From positions 40,027 through 104,026 of the forward strand of contig DLGQ01000079.1 in NCBI GenBank assembly GCA_002482775.1: a DNA stretch of 64,000 nt, written 5' to 3'. The notes under the pieces were generated by a model. That model did no database searches. It was not told where the DNA came from and saw only the letters and a list, made by a program, of their open reading frames with translations. Both the position numbers and the translations under genes were made by a program. The DNA is from Flavobacteriales bacterium UBA7690 (GTDB lineage: Bacteria; Bacteroidota; Bacteroidia; Flavobacteriales_F; PHOS-HE28). Shown piece by piece: positions 15,712 to 24,715 of the stretch. Positions within the stretch are counted from its first letter, which is position 1; each line of letters starts with the position of its first letter.

Positions 15712-16959
15712 ATGAGAACGCCGAATCTCCGCAGCCTGCTCACCGCCTTGCTGGCACTCTCCATGGCTGGCGCATATGCCCAAGCGAGCAACCGCCTCGA
15801 TGCGGTGCATCTCATCCAGCAGGGCGACCTGCAACTGCGCACGGGCAACAGCGAACTGGCGCTGCTCCACTACACCAATGCGATACAAAAGGACGTGGCG
15901 TTCGGGGACGCCTACATGAAGCGTGCGATGTTGTTGAGCCGACTTGGACAGAACACCCAAGCTCTCGCCGACATGGATCGGGCGCTGGAGCTGAACCCGT
16001 ACAGCGAATACATCTTCGACCGGCGCGCCAAGGTGAAATTCCTGATGAACGACCTCAAGGGTGCCGAGGATGACCTGGCCCGTGCCGTCGCCCTGAAGCC
16101 TTACGACGACCTGTTGCGGGAGAGTCGTGTGGATGCGTTGCTCGCCATGGGGAAAACTGAAGAAGCGGTGCAGGAACTGGATTCCTTGCTGCTGAGGCAC
16201 CCGGACGATGTGCTCCTGATCCTGAAGAAGGGAATGGCCCGCTTACAAATGGATGACGGCCTCGGTGCTTTGGCGCTCTTCGACCAAGCCGTGTGCGTAG
16301 CGCCGCGACTTGCCATTGTGCGTGACTTGCGCGGTGTGGCATTGATGCGCCTGCAACGATGGAACGATGCGCTCGCGGCCTTGGATAGTGCAGTGTCCAT
16401 GGACCGCAACTTCGATCTGGCGCTGTACAACCGTGGACTCGTACACGCGCACTTGGGGCATGCGGCCCAAGCGCGCGCGGATATGGATTCGGCGCTGGTC
16501 TTGGCGCAGGACAAGTCGCACATCTTCTTCCAACGAGCGCTCACGCGCAAACAGGTTGGTGACCTTGCTGGTGCGAGGGACGATTACGATCGTGCGCTGG
16601 AACTAGCCCCTGACTATCTGGAAGCGCAATACAACCGGGCGTTCGTCCGAAAGCACTTGGGCGATCATGCCGGTGCCTTACAAGACGTCGACGACGCTTT
16701 GCGCAAAGCACCGGAGGATCCGAATGTCTGGGTCATGAAAGGCAATATCCACCTGCTCTACGGTGAGTTCAATGATGCTATTGAATGCTTCGATCGCGCG
16801 ATCGGCATGGCCTACGATAGCGCCAAAGCGCATTACAACCGCGGCTTGGCCTACCATATGAACTACCAACCCTTGCAAGGCTGTAACGACCTGCGCCGCA
16901 GCGCGGATCTGGGCTCCACCCAAGCGACGGATGCCCTTAAATACTTCTGCTCGTTCTGA
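15712..16959 (+). CDS. Exported TPR-repeat protein
   Basis: A 415-residue protein with a signal peptide (LLTALLALSMAGAYAQ) followed by about eleven tetratricopeptide repeats filling the rest (for example AYMKRAMLLSRLGQNTQAL, ALYNRGLVHAHLGHAAQARAD, AQYNRAFVRKHLGDHAGAL, AHYNRGLAYHMNYQPLQGC). It should be a periplasmic scaffold for protein-protein contacts. It begins 11 bases after the CutA-like gene, suggesting co-transcription. No catalytic domain is present. Confidence 0.88.
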   Translation: MRTPNLRSLLTALLALSMAGAYAQASNRLDAVHLIQQGDLQLRTGNSELALLHYTNAIQKDVAFGDAYMKRAMLLSRLGQNTQALADMDRALELNPYSEYIFDRRAKVKFLMNDLKGAEDDLARAVALKPYDDLLRESRVDALLAMGKTEEAVQELDSLLLRHPDDVLLILKKGMARLQMDDGLGALALFDQAVCVAPRLAIVRDLRGVALMRLQRWNDALAALDSAVSMDRNFDLALYNRGLVHAHLGHAAQARADMDSALVLAQDKSHIFFQRALTRKQVGDLAGARDDYDRALELAPDYLEAQYNRAFVRKHLGDHAGALQDVDDALRKAPEDPNVWVMKGNIHLLYGEFNDAIECFDRAIGMAYDSAKAHYNRGLAYHMNYQPLQGCNDLRRSADLGSTQATDALKYFCSF

Positions 16960-17042
16960 AGTTGCCAGAGCCGAAGCGGCTACTAAAGCGCGGCACAACG
17001 GAAACCAAAGCTCCCCAACAGCACCAACTAACAATAGACACC

Positions 17043-17834
17043 ATGAACAGGAGAAGCCTCCCCCTCGCCGTCGGTCTGGTTCTGACCTTGGGTTCATGCA
17101 CCACCGTGCGGCAAGGAACCGTTGGTGTTAAACAGCGGTTTGGAAGACTGGACGACCGCATCATCACCGCCGGGCTTGTGGCTGTCAACCCCTTCAGCAC
17201 GCGGGTGATCAAGGTGCCCATCCGGACCGTGAATAGAGAAGTTGAGCTGGCATTACCGAGCAAGGAGGGCTTGAACGTGCAGTGTGAGATCAGCATCCTC
17301 TACAGGGTCTTACCGGTGAAGGTGCCACAGATCATCGAGACCATCGGGCCGGACTATGAGCAAGCGGTGATAGTGAGCGTATTCCGTAGCGCTGCGGCGG
17401 ACATCTGCTCGCGTTATTTCGCGAAAGACATGCACAGCGCACAACGTGGCGTGATCGAGCAGGAAATATCCACCTTCATGAACTCGTTGCTCACCGATCG
17501 CGGTTTCGTTATCGAGAGCGTACTGATGAAGAGCATCAAACTGCCGGCCGGCCTGGCGAAGGCCATCGAGGACAAGCTTGAATCCGAGCAGCGCGCGCAG
17601 CAAATGGAGTTCGAATTGTTGCGCGAGCGCAGCGAGGCACAGCGCCGAGTGATCGAAGCCGAAGGCATTCGCGATGCACAGCTCGTGCTCACTGAAGGGC
17701 TGAAAGAGAACATCATCCGGTACCAGAGCATCGAAGCGTTCAAGAGCCTTGCCGCTTCGCCCAGCTCCAAGGTGATCATCACAGATGGCAAGACACCCTT
17801 CCTGATCCAAGGTGAAGCACCCACAGGTCGATGA
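17043..17834 (+). CDS. Prohibitin/SPFH-domain lipoprotein
   Basis: A 263-residue SPFH protein (TVRQGTVGVKQRFGRLDDRIITAGL; EVELALPSKEGLNVQCEISILYRV), with the C-terminal coiled coil typical of prohibitins (IEDKLESEQRAQQMEFELLRERSEAQRRVIEAEGIRDAQL). Instead of a membrane helix it begins MNRRSLPLAVGLVLTLGSC, a lipobox, so it is probably a lipid-anchored envelope ring protein rather than an inner-membrane one. Its stop overlaps the start of the next gene (ATGA), so the two are translationally coupled. Partners and role are unknown. Confidence 0.85.
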   Translation: MNRRSLPLAVGLVLTLGSCTTVRQGTVGVKQRFGRLDDRIITAGLVAVNPFSTRVIKVPIRTVNREVELALPSKEGLNVQCEISILYRVLPVKVPQIIETIGPDYEQAVIVSVFRSAAADICSRYFAKDMHSAQRGVIEQEISTFMNSLLTDRGFVIESVLMKSIKLPAGLAKAIEDKLESEQRAQQMEFELLRERSEAQRRVIEAEGIRDAQLVLTEGLKENIIRYQSIEAFKSLAASPSSKVIITDGKTPFLIQGEAPTGR

Positions 17835-18328
17835 ACAGACCTGCCATGCCTGCCATTCGCCGAACGACCATGGCCGAAAACGAACACGAAACCAATAAGA
17901 ACATGGGACCCAGCGAACGAGCAAATGGAACGACCTATGAGGACCAGTACCGCAGCCTCGGCTATTTGTTCTACAGCATCGCCGCTTGCGACAGAAGCAT
18001 CATACAGGCCGAGATCAACATATTGAAGGAAATGACCGCGCGGCACTGGCTGGTAGAAGACCGCAACTATGACGAACTCGGCATCGAATCAGCCCGTTAC
18101 ATCGACATCGCCTTCGACCAGGCGCTTGAACAACGCTTGTCATCAAAAGATGCTTATGGGCGTTTCGTGGAAGACCAGTTGCGTGAGCCACGGCGGTTCG
18201 ATGGTTGGACCAAGAGGTTGATCCTGCGCACGGCGGTGGAGATCGCCAAGGCTTCCGGTTCGATGAACCACGCCGAGGCCACGCGGATCGGTGATCTGCA
18301 AAAGCTATTGGGCCTGTTCAACGGTTGA
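17831..18328 (+). CDS. Hypothetical helical protein, possibly TerB-like
   Basis: A 165-residue protein coupled to the prohibitin gene by a 4-base overlap. After a polar N-terminus it is all-helical: YLFYSIAACDRSIIQAEINILKEMTARHW, SARYIDIAFDQAL and TKRLILRTAVEIAKASGSMNHAEATRIGDL. The pattern of an acidic turn after 'ACDRSI.QAE' and the final helical repeat recall TerB-type domains, but the match is weak. A later start at MAENEHETN (17870) is possible. It may work with the SPFH protein. Confidence 0.65.
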   Translation: MNRPAMPAIRRTTMAENEHETNKNMGPSERANGTTYEDQYRSLGYLFYSIAACDRSIIQAEINILKEMTARHWLVEDRNYDELGIESARYIDIAFDQALEQRLSSKDAYGRFVEDQLREPRRFDGWTKRLILRTAVEIAKASGSMNHAEATRIGDLQKLLGLFNG

Positions 18329-18374
18329 CCGTTCTATGGTTCCGCACACCGACTTCGCCAACAGCCAGCACATT

Positions 18375-19019
18375 ATGCCTTCCTCTCGCACCTGTACCAT
18401 GATCGCGGCGCTTTGTTGCACATTGTTCTCTTTCGGCCAATTGACCGATACCACGACCGTACCTCTGGTCTATCGCTCGCTGAAGGACGCACTGCGCGAG
18501 CCCGATCGCGTTCGCATCCTGGACCTGAGCGACCAGCACATCGGGCTATTGCCGAAGGAGATCTTCTTGTTCATCAACCTGGAGGAACTGCGATTGCGCA
18601 ACGATGACCTGACTGAACTGCCCGAAGAGATCGGCGACTTGGGCAAGCTCCGCATCCTCGACCTCAGCGGGAATCCCATCCGACACCTGCCGGTCCATTT
18701 CAAGGACCTGAACGTGTTGGAAGAACTCTACCTCAACGAGAATAGCTACCTCGATCTGAAACAGGACATGAGAACACTTTCCCTCCTGCCCCATCTTCGG
18801 ATACTCCATTTGGAGAATGACGGACTCTCCATTGTGCCGGAGAGCATCTCCGCCTTGCAGCACCTGGAGGAACTGTACCTGAATGCCAATCAGATCAACA
18901 CTTTCCCTCCCGCATTGATCCGATTGGATGGTTTGAAGTTGCTCGACCTCCAGCATAATCCACTGAAACCGCTCGTACCATTGGAATTACAGCAACGTGG
19001 GGTGCTTGTCAGATTCTGA
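18375..19019 (+). CDS. Exported leucine-rich-repeat protein
   Basis: A 214-residue protein. From MPSSRTCTMIAALCCTLFSFGQ it has a signal peptide; an ATG at 18336 is an alternative start. The mature part is about six leucine-rich repeats (VRILDLSDQHIGLLPKEIF, LEELRLRNDDLTELPEEIG, LRILDLSGNPIRHLPVHF, LEELYLNANQINTFPPALI). It should be a binding protein in the periplasm or on the surface. It lacks a T9SS tail and has no enzyme domain. It is the last member of a possible run of envelope genes beginning at 15712. Confidence 0.85.
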   Translation: MPSSRTCTMIAALCCTLFSFGQLTDTTTVPLVYRSLKDALREPDRVRILDLSDQHIGLLPKEIFLFINLEELRLRNDDLTELPEEIGDLGKLRILDLSGNPIRHLPVHFKDLNVLEELYLNENSYLDLKQDMRTLSLLPHLRILHLENDGLSIVPESISALQHLEELYLNANQINTFPPALIRLDGLKLLDLQHNPLKPLVPLELQQRGVLVRF

Positions 19020-19079
19020 TCGGTGGATCGATCGCTTCATCCACATCTCCTTAGAACCAACTGACCTTGCGTTAGCCCC

Positions 19080-19592
19080 ATGGAAGCATATCGCCCCCAA
19101 CTTCTTGAGACCCTCTTCTGCCTGCTCGCGTTCATCGTGATCCGGTACTTGGGCAAGTACATCATCCGCAACTCGGTGGTGCGTTCCTCCTTCAAGGCCA
19201 AAGAGGAGAAAGAGATCCTGCGCTTGTTGAACCTGCTGTTCCTTCTGGTGCTGGCCGTGATCCTCACCGCCATCTGGGGCGTGAAGCAGAGCGAGGTCCT
19301 GATCTTCGCCACCTCGGTGATCACTGTACTCGGCGTGGCGTTCTTCGCCGAGATGTCGATCCTGTCGAACGTTACCGCGTGCTTGGTCCTGTTCTTCCAA
19401 CATCCCATCAAGATCGGCGATACCATCATTATGCTCGACAATGAGCATGCCATGCAAGGCGAACTGATCGACATCACCTACTTCTTCGTTTTCATCCGCA
19501 CGGCAGACCGAGGCATCATCACCATGCCCAACTCGGTGCTGCTGAAGAGTCCCTTCCATATCATTGAGAAGCGTGAGGTCGTGCAGCAATGA
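19080..19592 (+). CDS. Small MscS-type mechanosensitive channel protein
   Basis: A 170-residue membrane protein with helices at about 7-27, 48-70 and 74-110, then the MscS beta-domain signature (QHPIKIGDTIIMLDNEHAMQGELIDITYFFVFIRTADRGIITMPNSVLL). Family members are usually longer, with a C-terminal alpha-beta vestibule domain that is missing here; the protein ends just after the beta domain. It probably conducts ions when membrane tension rises. Its stop overlaps the pyrC start (ATGA), an odd coupling of a channel to pyrimidine synthesis. Confidence 0.85.
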   Translation: MEAYRPQLLETLFCLLAFIVIRYLGKYIIRNSVVRSSFKAKEEKEILRLLNLLFLLVLAVILTAIWGVKQSEVLIFATSVITVLGVAFFAEMSILSNVTACLVLFFQHPIKIGDTIIMLDNEHAMQGELIDITYFFVFIRTADRGIITMPNSVLLKSPFHIIEKREVVQQ

Positions 19593-20644
19593 GCCATTCC
19601 ATGGACTTCATACGGATCGTGCGCCCCGATGATTGGCACGTTCACCTGCGCGATGGGGCACAATTACGCACCACTGTTCCGCATACCGCCCGGTGCTTCG
19701 GTCGTGCCATCGTTATGCCCAACTTGGTTCCGCCGGTAACCACGGCGGAAATGGCATTGGCCTACAGGGAGCGGATCATGGACGCTCTGGGCAAGGGCTT
19801 GCATTTCGATCCTCTAATGACCATTTACCTCACGGACCGCACAGCACCCGATGAGATCGCGCGCGCAAGAGCCTCACGACATGTGGTAGCAGCCAAGCTC
19901 TACCCTGCCGGTGCCACGACCAATTCGGATGCGGGGGTCACCGCTCCGGAGCATCTATTCCCCGCATTGGAGAAGATGCAAGAAGTAGGCTTGCCCTTGC
20001 TCATACACGGTGAAGTGGCACATCCGAGCATCGACATCTTCGATCGTGAGAAGGTGTTCATCGAACGGCACCTTGTTCCACTGATCCGTCGCTTTCCCCG
20101 CCTTCGGATGGTGCTAGAGCACATCACTACAAGCGAGGCTGTGGACTTCGTGACCGACGCACCGGCACACATCGGGGCTACGATAACGCCGCACCATCTC
20201 CTGTTGAACCGCAACGACATGTTCATGGGTGGCATCCAACCGCACCACTACTGCCTACCCGTGCTGAAGCGTGAGGCCCATCGCCAAGGCCTTGTTGGCG
20301 CAGCTACCAGTGGCAACGCGAAGTTCTTTCTGGGTACCGACAGCGCTCCCCATGCGCGCGGTATGAAAGAGGCCGCATGCGGCTGTGCCGGCATCTACAC
20401 AGCCCACGCTGCCATCGAACTCTACGCCGAGGTTTTCGACAGCGTTGGCGCACTGGACAAGTTGGAAGGGTTCGCCAGCTTCCATGGACCAGATCATTAC
20501 GGCCTGCCACGGAATACAACACACATTACTTTACATCGTGATCCTTGGTCCGTTCCCACTTCCTATGCCTTTGCACAGGAGGTAGTGGTCCCTTTCAGAG
20601 CAGATGGAATTGTCCCATGGCGAGCCGTGCATGAGGCGTCCTGA
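19589..20644 (+). CDS. pyrC: Dihydroorotase
   Basis: A 351-residue class II dihydroorotase, the enzyme that cyclises carbamoyl-aspartate to dihydroorotate in pyrimidine synthesis. Visible residues are the metal ligands in DDWHVHLRDG, the lysine that becomes carbamylated in AAKLYPAG, histidines in LIHGEVAH and LEHITT, and the aspartate in FLGTDSAPHARG. Length matches E. coli PyrC. An ATG 12 bases later (19601) is an alternative start; the 19589 ATG overlaps the MscS stop. Confidence 0.95.
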   Translation: MSHSMDFIRIVRPDDWHVHLRDGAQLRTTVPHTARCFGRAIVMPNLVPPVTTAEMALAYRERIMDALGKGLHFDPLMTIYLTDRTAPDEIARARASRHVVAAKLYPAGATTNSDAGVTAPEHLFPALEKMQEVGLPLLIHGEVAHPSIDIFDREKVFIERHLVPLIRRFPRLRMVLEHITTSEAVDFVTDAPAHIGATITPHHLLLNRNDMFMGGIQPHHYCLPVLKREAHRQGLVGAATSGNAKFFLGTDSAPHARGMKEAACGCAGIYTAHAAIELYAEVFDSVGALDKLEGFASFHGPDHYGLPRNTTHITLHRDPWSVPTSYAFAQEVVVPFRADGIVPWRAVHEAS

Positions 20645-20680
20645 TATTCTTTGTGCTTCACCTTGCTGATCGTACCGACC

Positions 20681-21646
20681 ATGGATACCCAACTGTTTCT
20701 CTCCAACATCACCAACCCCACCTTGCTCTTCTTCCTTTTGGGCATTGTAGCACGACTGGTGAAGAGCGATCTGGAGATCCCGCCGAGCACGATCAAGTTC
20801 ATTTCGCTCTACCTGCTCTTCAGCATCGGGTTCAAGGGAGGGCAGGAACTGGCGCATGAGGACCTGAACGGACAGGTCACCTTGGAACTCGTGTTCGGAA
20901 TGGCCATCGCCTCGGCTATTCCCTTCTATGCGTTCTTCCTGCTGAAGAAAAGACTAGGGGTGCAGAATGCCGGGGCGGTGGCTGCCGCGTACGGATCGGT
21001 GAGCGCCGTGACCTTCGTAGCGGCCAGCAGTTTCCTGGAAGCCAAGGGGCTCCTTTTCAGCGGGCACATGGTGGCGATCATGGCACTGATGGAAAGCCCG
21101 GCGATCATCGTGGGTATGGTGCTTTTGATGCGCTATGACAAGCAGAACATCGAACGCCCATCGCTCGGCAACATGCTGAAGCACTCCTTCACCAATGCCA
21201 GTGTGCTGATCCTGATCGGAAGCCTGCTCATAGGTCTGATCGCCGATGCCAAACAGGCCGAAGGCATCAAGCCCTTCACCACGGACATATTCAAGGGTTT
21301 CCTCGCCATCTTCCTGTTGGAGATGGGCATGGTGACGGCTGCGGGATTCGGGGCATTCCGCAAATACGGTGGGTACGTGAGCGCCATGGCTGTGGCCTTC
21401 CCGCTCGTGAACGGATCGCTCGTGGCCGGGCTCAGTGGACTGATAACCCACGATACCGGCGATCGCTTAATGTTCGCCGTACTCGCCGCTAGCGCCAGCT
21501 ACATCGCCGTGCCTGCAGCCATGCGCTTGGCCGCACCCAAGGCCGATCCAGGCCTGTACATACCCATGGCACTCGGCGTCACCTTCCCCTTCAACATCAC
21601 GGTGGGGATGCCGGTATACCTCGCGTTGATCATGCGTACGCCATAG
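20681..21646 (+). CDS. SbtA-like sodium-dependent bicarbonate transporter
   Basis: A 321-residue integral membrane protein with about ten helices, two inverted halves, and family patterns such as LLFSIGFKGGQEL, YGSVSAVTFVAASSFL, ESPAIIVGM and GVTFPFNITVGMP. This fits the SbtA (Na+/HCO3- symporter) family of the inner membrane. The start at MDTQLFLSNITNPTLLFF is chosen because it gives a normal N-terminal helix. It may supply bicarbonate; pyrimidine synthesis upstream consumes it through carbamoyl phosphate, though this link is speculative. Confidence 0.9.
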   Translation: MDTQLFLSNITNPTLLFFLLGIVARLVKSDLEIPPSTIKFISLYLLFSIGFKGGQELAHEDLNGQVTLELVFGMAIASAIPFYAFFLLKKRLGVQNAGAVAAAYGSVSAVTFVAASSFLEAKGLLFSGHMVAIMALMESPAIIVGMVLLMRYDKQNIERPSLGNMLKHSFTNASVLILIGSLLIGLIADAKQAEGIKPFTTDIFKGFLAIFLLEMGMVTAAGFGAFRKYGGYVSAMAVAFPLVNGSLVAGLSGLITHDTGDRLMFAVLAASASYIAVPAAMRLAAPKADPGLYIPMALGVTFPFNITVGMPVYLALIMRTP

Positions 21647-21685
21647 TTCGGAACTTAGCACCCACCGATCCGCTCATAGGACCTT

Positions 21686-23350
21686 ATGAATCCCATACAC
21701 CCCTGGCAACGCCTCACCCAGCTGCTGCGCGTGGACAAGCGCGAGATCGGGCACATCTACCTGTATGCCTTGGTGGGCGGGGCGATCAGCCTCAGTGTGC
21801 CCCTGGGCGTGCAGGCCATCATCAACCTCATCAGCGGTGGGCAGGTCGCCACGAGTTGGGGGGTGCTCATCGCCTTCGTGACCATCGGCGTCGGCTTCAC
21901 AGGGGCGTTGCAGGTGATGCAGATCGCCTTGGCGGAGAATATCCAACAACGCCTTTTCGCCCGTAGCGCGCTGGAGTTCGCGTACCGCATACCGCGTATC
22001 AAGGCCGAGGCGATCGGCGGACGCTACCTACCCGAACTGGTGAACCGCTTCTTCGATACGGTGAGCGTGCAAAAGGGCTTGAGCAAGCTCCTACTGGATG
22101 TGCCACTGGCGTTGTTGCAGATCATCCTCTGCCTGATCCTGCTCGCGCTCTACCATCCCTTCTTCATCGCCTTCGGGTTCCTGTTACTGCTCCTGCTCTA
22201 CCTCATCTTCAGTATGACCGCCAAGCGCGGATTGGCCACCAGCCTCACGGAAAGCACATTCAAGTACGAAGTGGCCTATTGGCTCGAAGAGCTCGGGCGA
22301 AGCAGTGCCACCTTCAAACTGATCGGCCGCACCGACCTGCCGCTCGAACGCACCGACACGTTGGTGAACGGCTACATCACCGCGCGCAAAGCACATTTCC
22401 GTGTGCTGCTCGGACAGTACTCCGCGATGGTCGTCTTCAAGGTGGTGGTGACCCTGGCGCTGCTCGCCCTGGGTGGTGCATTGGTGATCAACGAGCAGAT
22501 GAACCTGGGCCAGTTCGTGGCGGCGGAGATCGTGATCCTGTTGTTGATGGCGGCTGTGGAGAAGATCATCCTCCGCATCGAGACCGTGTACGATGTGCTT
22601 ACAGCGCTGGAGAAGATCGGTGCGGTGACCGACCTGCCACTGGAGCCGAACCAGGGACTGAAAGTGCTTTCCGAGGATGCAACCAAAGGATTGGATGTTC
22701 GAGTTACCCAACTCGCCTTCCGTTCGCATTGGACCTCGCATTTCGTGTTGAAGGATGTGGACCTTCACCTGCGACCGGGCGAGAAGGTCTGCGTCAGTGG
22801 CGCGAACGGTTCAGGCAAGACCACACTGCTCCGCATCCTCGGCGGTGCCGTGCAGCCCACGGAAGGCAACGTGCAGCTAGATGGCCATCCGATGAACAGC
22901 CTCGACATGGACGATGTGCGATCGATCATCGGCGATAGTCTTGCGGACGAAGAGGTCTTCACAGGGAGTATCCTGCAGAACATCACCGTGGGGCGGAAGT
23001 GGGTGAGCGAGGATGATGTGAGCGAGGCATGCCGCGTGACCGGTTTGTTCGATCAACTTGCACAATTCCCGGAAGGACTGCTGACCAAGCTCGATCCGCA
23101 GGGCTCACGACTTCCGAAGAGCCTGGTGAAGCGGATCATCCAAGCGAGGTGCATCGCCGGAAAACCACGCTTGATCTTGTTGGAGGATTCCTTGCAGAAT
23201 TGGGACTCGAAGGACCGTGAACAACTGCTCGGTTGGATCAGCGCATCGGAACGCCCTTGGACCTTGCTGGCCGTGAGCAATGATCCGTGGTTGCAACAAC
23301 GCTGCGGACGAACGTTGCAGTTGACGAATGGTACCATCAACGCTGCCTGA
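21686..23350 (+). CDS. ABC exporter with a degenerate ATPase domain
   Basis: A 554-residue half-transporter. The first 300 residues form six membrane helices of an exporter fold; the ATPase domain has an intact Walker A (GANGSGKTT). The later motifs are abnormal. The signature region reads GSRLPKSLVKR instead of LSGGQ-type, Walker B ends LILLEDSL with the usual Asp-Glu reversed, and the H-loop position reads LLAVSNDP without histidine. It may hydrolyse ATP poorly or act structurally. It is first in a tight operon with HlyD-type and TolC-type genes (3-base gap, then 4-base overlap), so it probably energises a type-I-like trans-envelope exporter. Confidence 0.85.
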   Translation: MNPIHPWQRLTQLLRVDKREIGHIYLYALVGGAISLSVPLGVQAIINLISGGQVATSWGVLIAFVTIGVGFTGALQVMQIALAENIQQRLFARSALEFAYRIPRIKAEAIGGRYLPELVNRFFDTVSVQKGLSKLLLDVPLALLQIILCLILLALYHPFFIAFGFLLLLLLYLIFSMTAKRGLATSLTESTFKYEVAYWLEELGRSSATFKLIGRTDLPLERTDTLVNGYITARKAHFRVLLGQYSAMVVFKVVVTLALLALGGALVINEQMNLGQFVAAEIVILLLMAAVEKIILRIETVYDVLTALEKIGAVTDLPLEPNQGLKVLSEDATKGLDVRVTQLAFRSHWTSHFVLKDVDLHLRPGEKVCVSGANGSGKTTLLRILGGAVQPTEGNVQLDGHPMNSLDMDDVRSIIGDSLADEEVFTGSILQNITVGRKWVSEDDVSEACRVTGLFDQLAQFPEGLLTKLDPQGSRLPKSLVKRIIQARCIAGKPRLILLEDSLQNWDSKDREQLLGWISASERPWTLLAVSNDPWLQQRCGRTLQLTNGTINAA

Positions 23351-23353
23351 ACC

Positions 23354-24715
23354 ATGCTCGACCTGAGCCCGCATAACCCGGTCCCCGCGCTTGGAAGCAC
23401 ATCGTTCAAGAGCTTCCGGACGATCGGTGTGGCCAGTGCCAACAGGCTTTTCGCCCGGTGGGTGATCGCCATCTGCGCAGTCATCATCATCGCGCTCTTC
23501 CTCCCGTGGACACAGAACATCCGCGCGCGCGGTACGGTGACCAGTCTCTCGCCGGATCAACGTCCACAAACGATACATGCCATCATCCCTGGAAGACTGG
23601 AACAGTGGTTCGTCAAGGAAGGGCAGCTCGTGGAAAAGGGCGACACCATCCTGCGCTTGAGCGAGGTGAAGCCCGAATACTTCGATCCGCAATTGTTGGA
23701 CCGCACCCAGCAGCAGATCACCGCGAAGGAACTCACTGGCAAGAGCTACGAGGAGAAGGTTCATGCGCTGGATGCCCAGATCGACGCACTTACCGGTGGC
23801 TTGCGCATAAAGCTTGAGCAGGCGCAGAACAAGATCATCCAAGCCCGATTGAAATTGCAGAGCGACAGCATCCGCGTGGTCGCTGCGAATACGGAGATCA
23901 AGGTGGCCGATGATCAATACGAGCGCGGCGAACAACAGTTCAAGGAAGGGTTGATCAGCAAGGTGGAACTCGAACGACGCCAAGTGGCGCAACAGCGCGC
24001 CCACGCCACACTGATCGACGCGCAGAACAAGTTGCTCGATGCGCGCAACGAGCTGCTGAACGCGCAGTTGGACATCAATGGTATCCGCAACGACTATCGC
24101 GATAAACTGAGCAAGGCCGAGAGCGAGAAGTACGCCAGTATGAGCCAGTTCTACACCACCGAAGGCGAGGTGAGCAAGATGCAGGTGGACCTTGCTAACT
24201 ACACGGTGCGCGCGGGCAACTACTACGTTACCGCTCCACAACAAGGCTACATCACCAAAGCCGTGGTGACCGGTGTCGGGGAAACGGTGAAGGAGGGCGA
24301 CCCCTTGGTGAGCGTGATGCCCGCGAAGTTCGATCTGGCCGTGGAACTCTACGTGCGCCCCATGGACATGCCGCTGATCAACAAGGGACAAGAGGTGCGC
24401 TTCGTGTTCGATGGATGGCCGAGCATCGTCTTCAGCGGATGGCCCAACAGTAGCTACGGCACCTTCGGCGGTGAGGTGGTGGCCATCGACAACTTCATAA
24501 GTCCCAATGGTAACTATCGGATACTGGTGGCACCCGTGAGCGATGAGCAGCCGTGGCCGCGTGCTTTGCGTGTTGGCGGCGGCGCCGTAGGCTTCGCCCT
24601 GATGAGCAATGTGCCCATCTGGTATGAACTGTGGCGGCAGATCAACGGGTTCCCGCCGGACCTGTATGCCGATCCGATGAACGTGAGCACTAAAGGCGAT
24701 CCGAAGATCAGATGA
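23354..24715 (+). CDS. HlyD-family periplasmic adaptor
   Basis: A 453-residue membrane-fusion protein: one membrane helix near residues 33-52 (WVIAICAVIIIALFLPW), a split lipoyl domain (IHAIIPGRLEQWFVKEGQLVEKGDTIL ... YYVTAPQQGYITKAVVTGVGETVKEGDPLVSV), a long coiled-coil hairpin between them (about 130-280), and a beta-barrel domain. It bridges the inner-membrane ABC protein and the outer-membrane TolC partner encoded next to it. Its stop overlaps the TolC start. Confidence 0.92.
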   Translation: MLDLSPHNPVPALGSTSFKSFRTIGVASANRLFARWVIAICAVIIIALFLPWTQNIRARGTVTSLSPDQRPQTIHAIIPGRLEQWFVKEGQLVEKGDTILRLSEVKPEYFDPQLLDRTQQQITAKELTGKSYEEKVHALDAQIDALTGGLRIKLEQAQNKIIQARLKLQSDSIRVVAANTEIKVADDQYERGEQQFKEGLISKVELERRQVAQQRAHATLIDAQNKLLDARNELLNAQLDINGIRNDYRDKLSKAESEKYASMSQFYTTEGEVSKMQVDLANYTVRAGNYYVTAPQQGYITKAVVTGVGETVKEGDPLVSVMPAKFDLAVELYVRPMDMPLINKGQEVRFVFDGWPSIVFSGWPNSSYGTFGGEVVAIDNFISPNGNYRILVAPVSDEQPWPRALRVGGGAVGFALMSNVPIWYELWRQINGFPPDLYADPMNVSTKGDPKIR

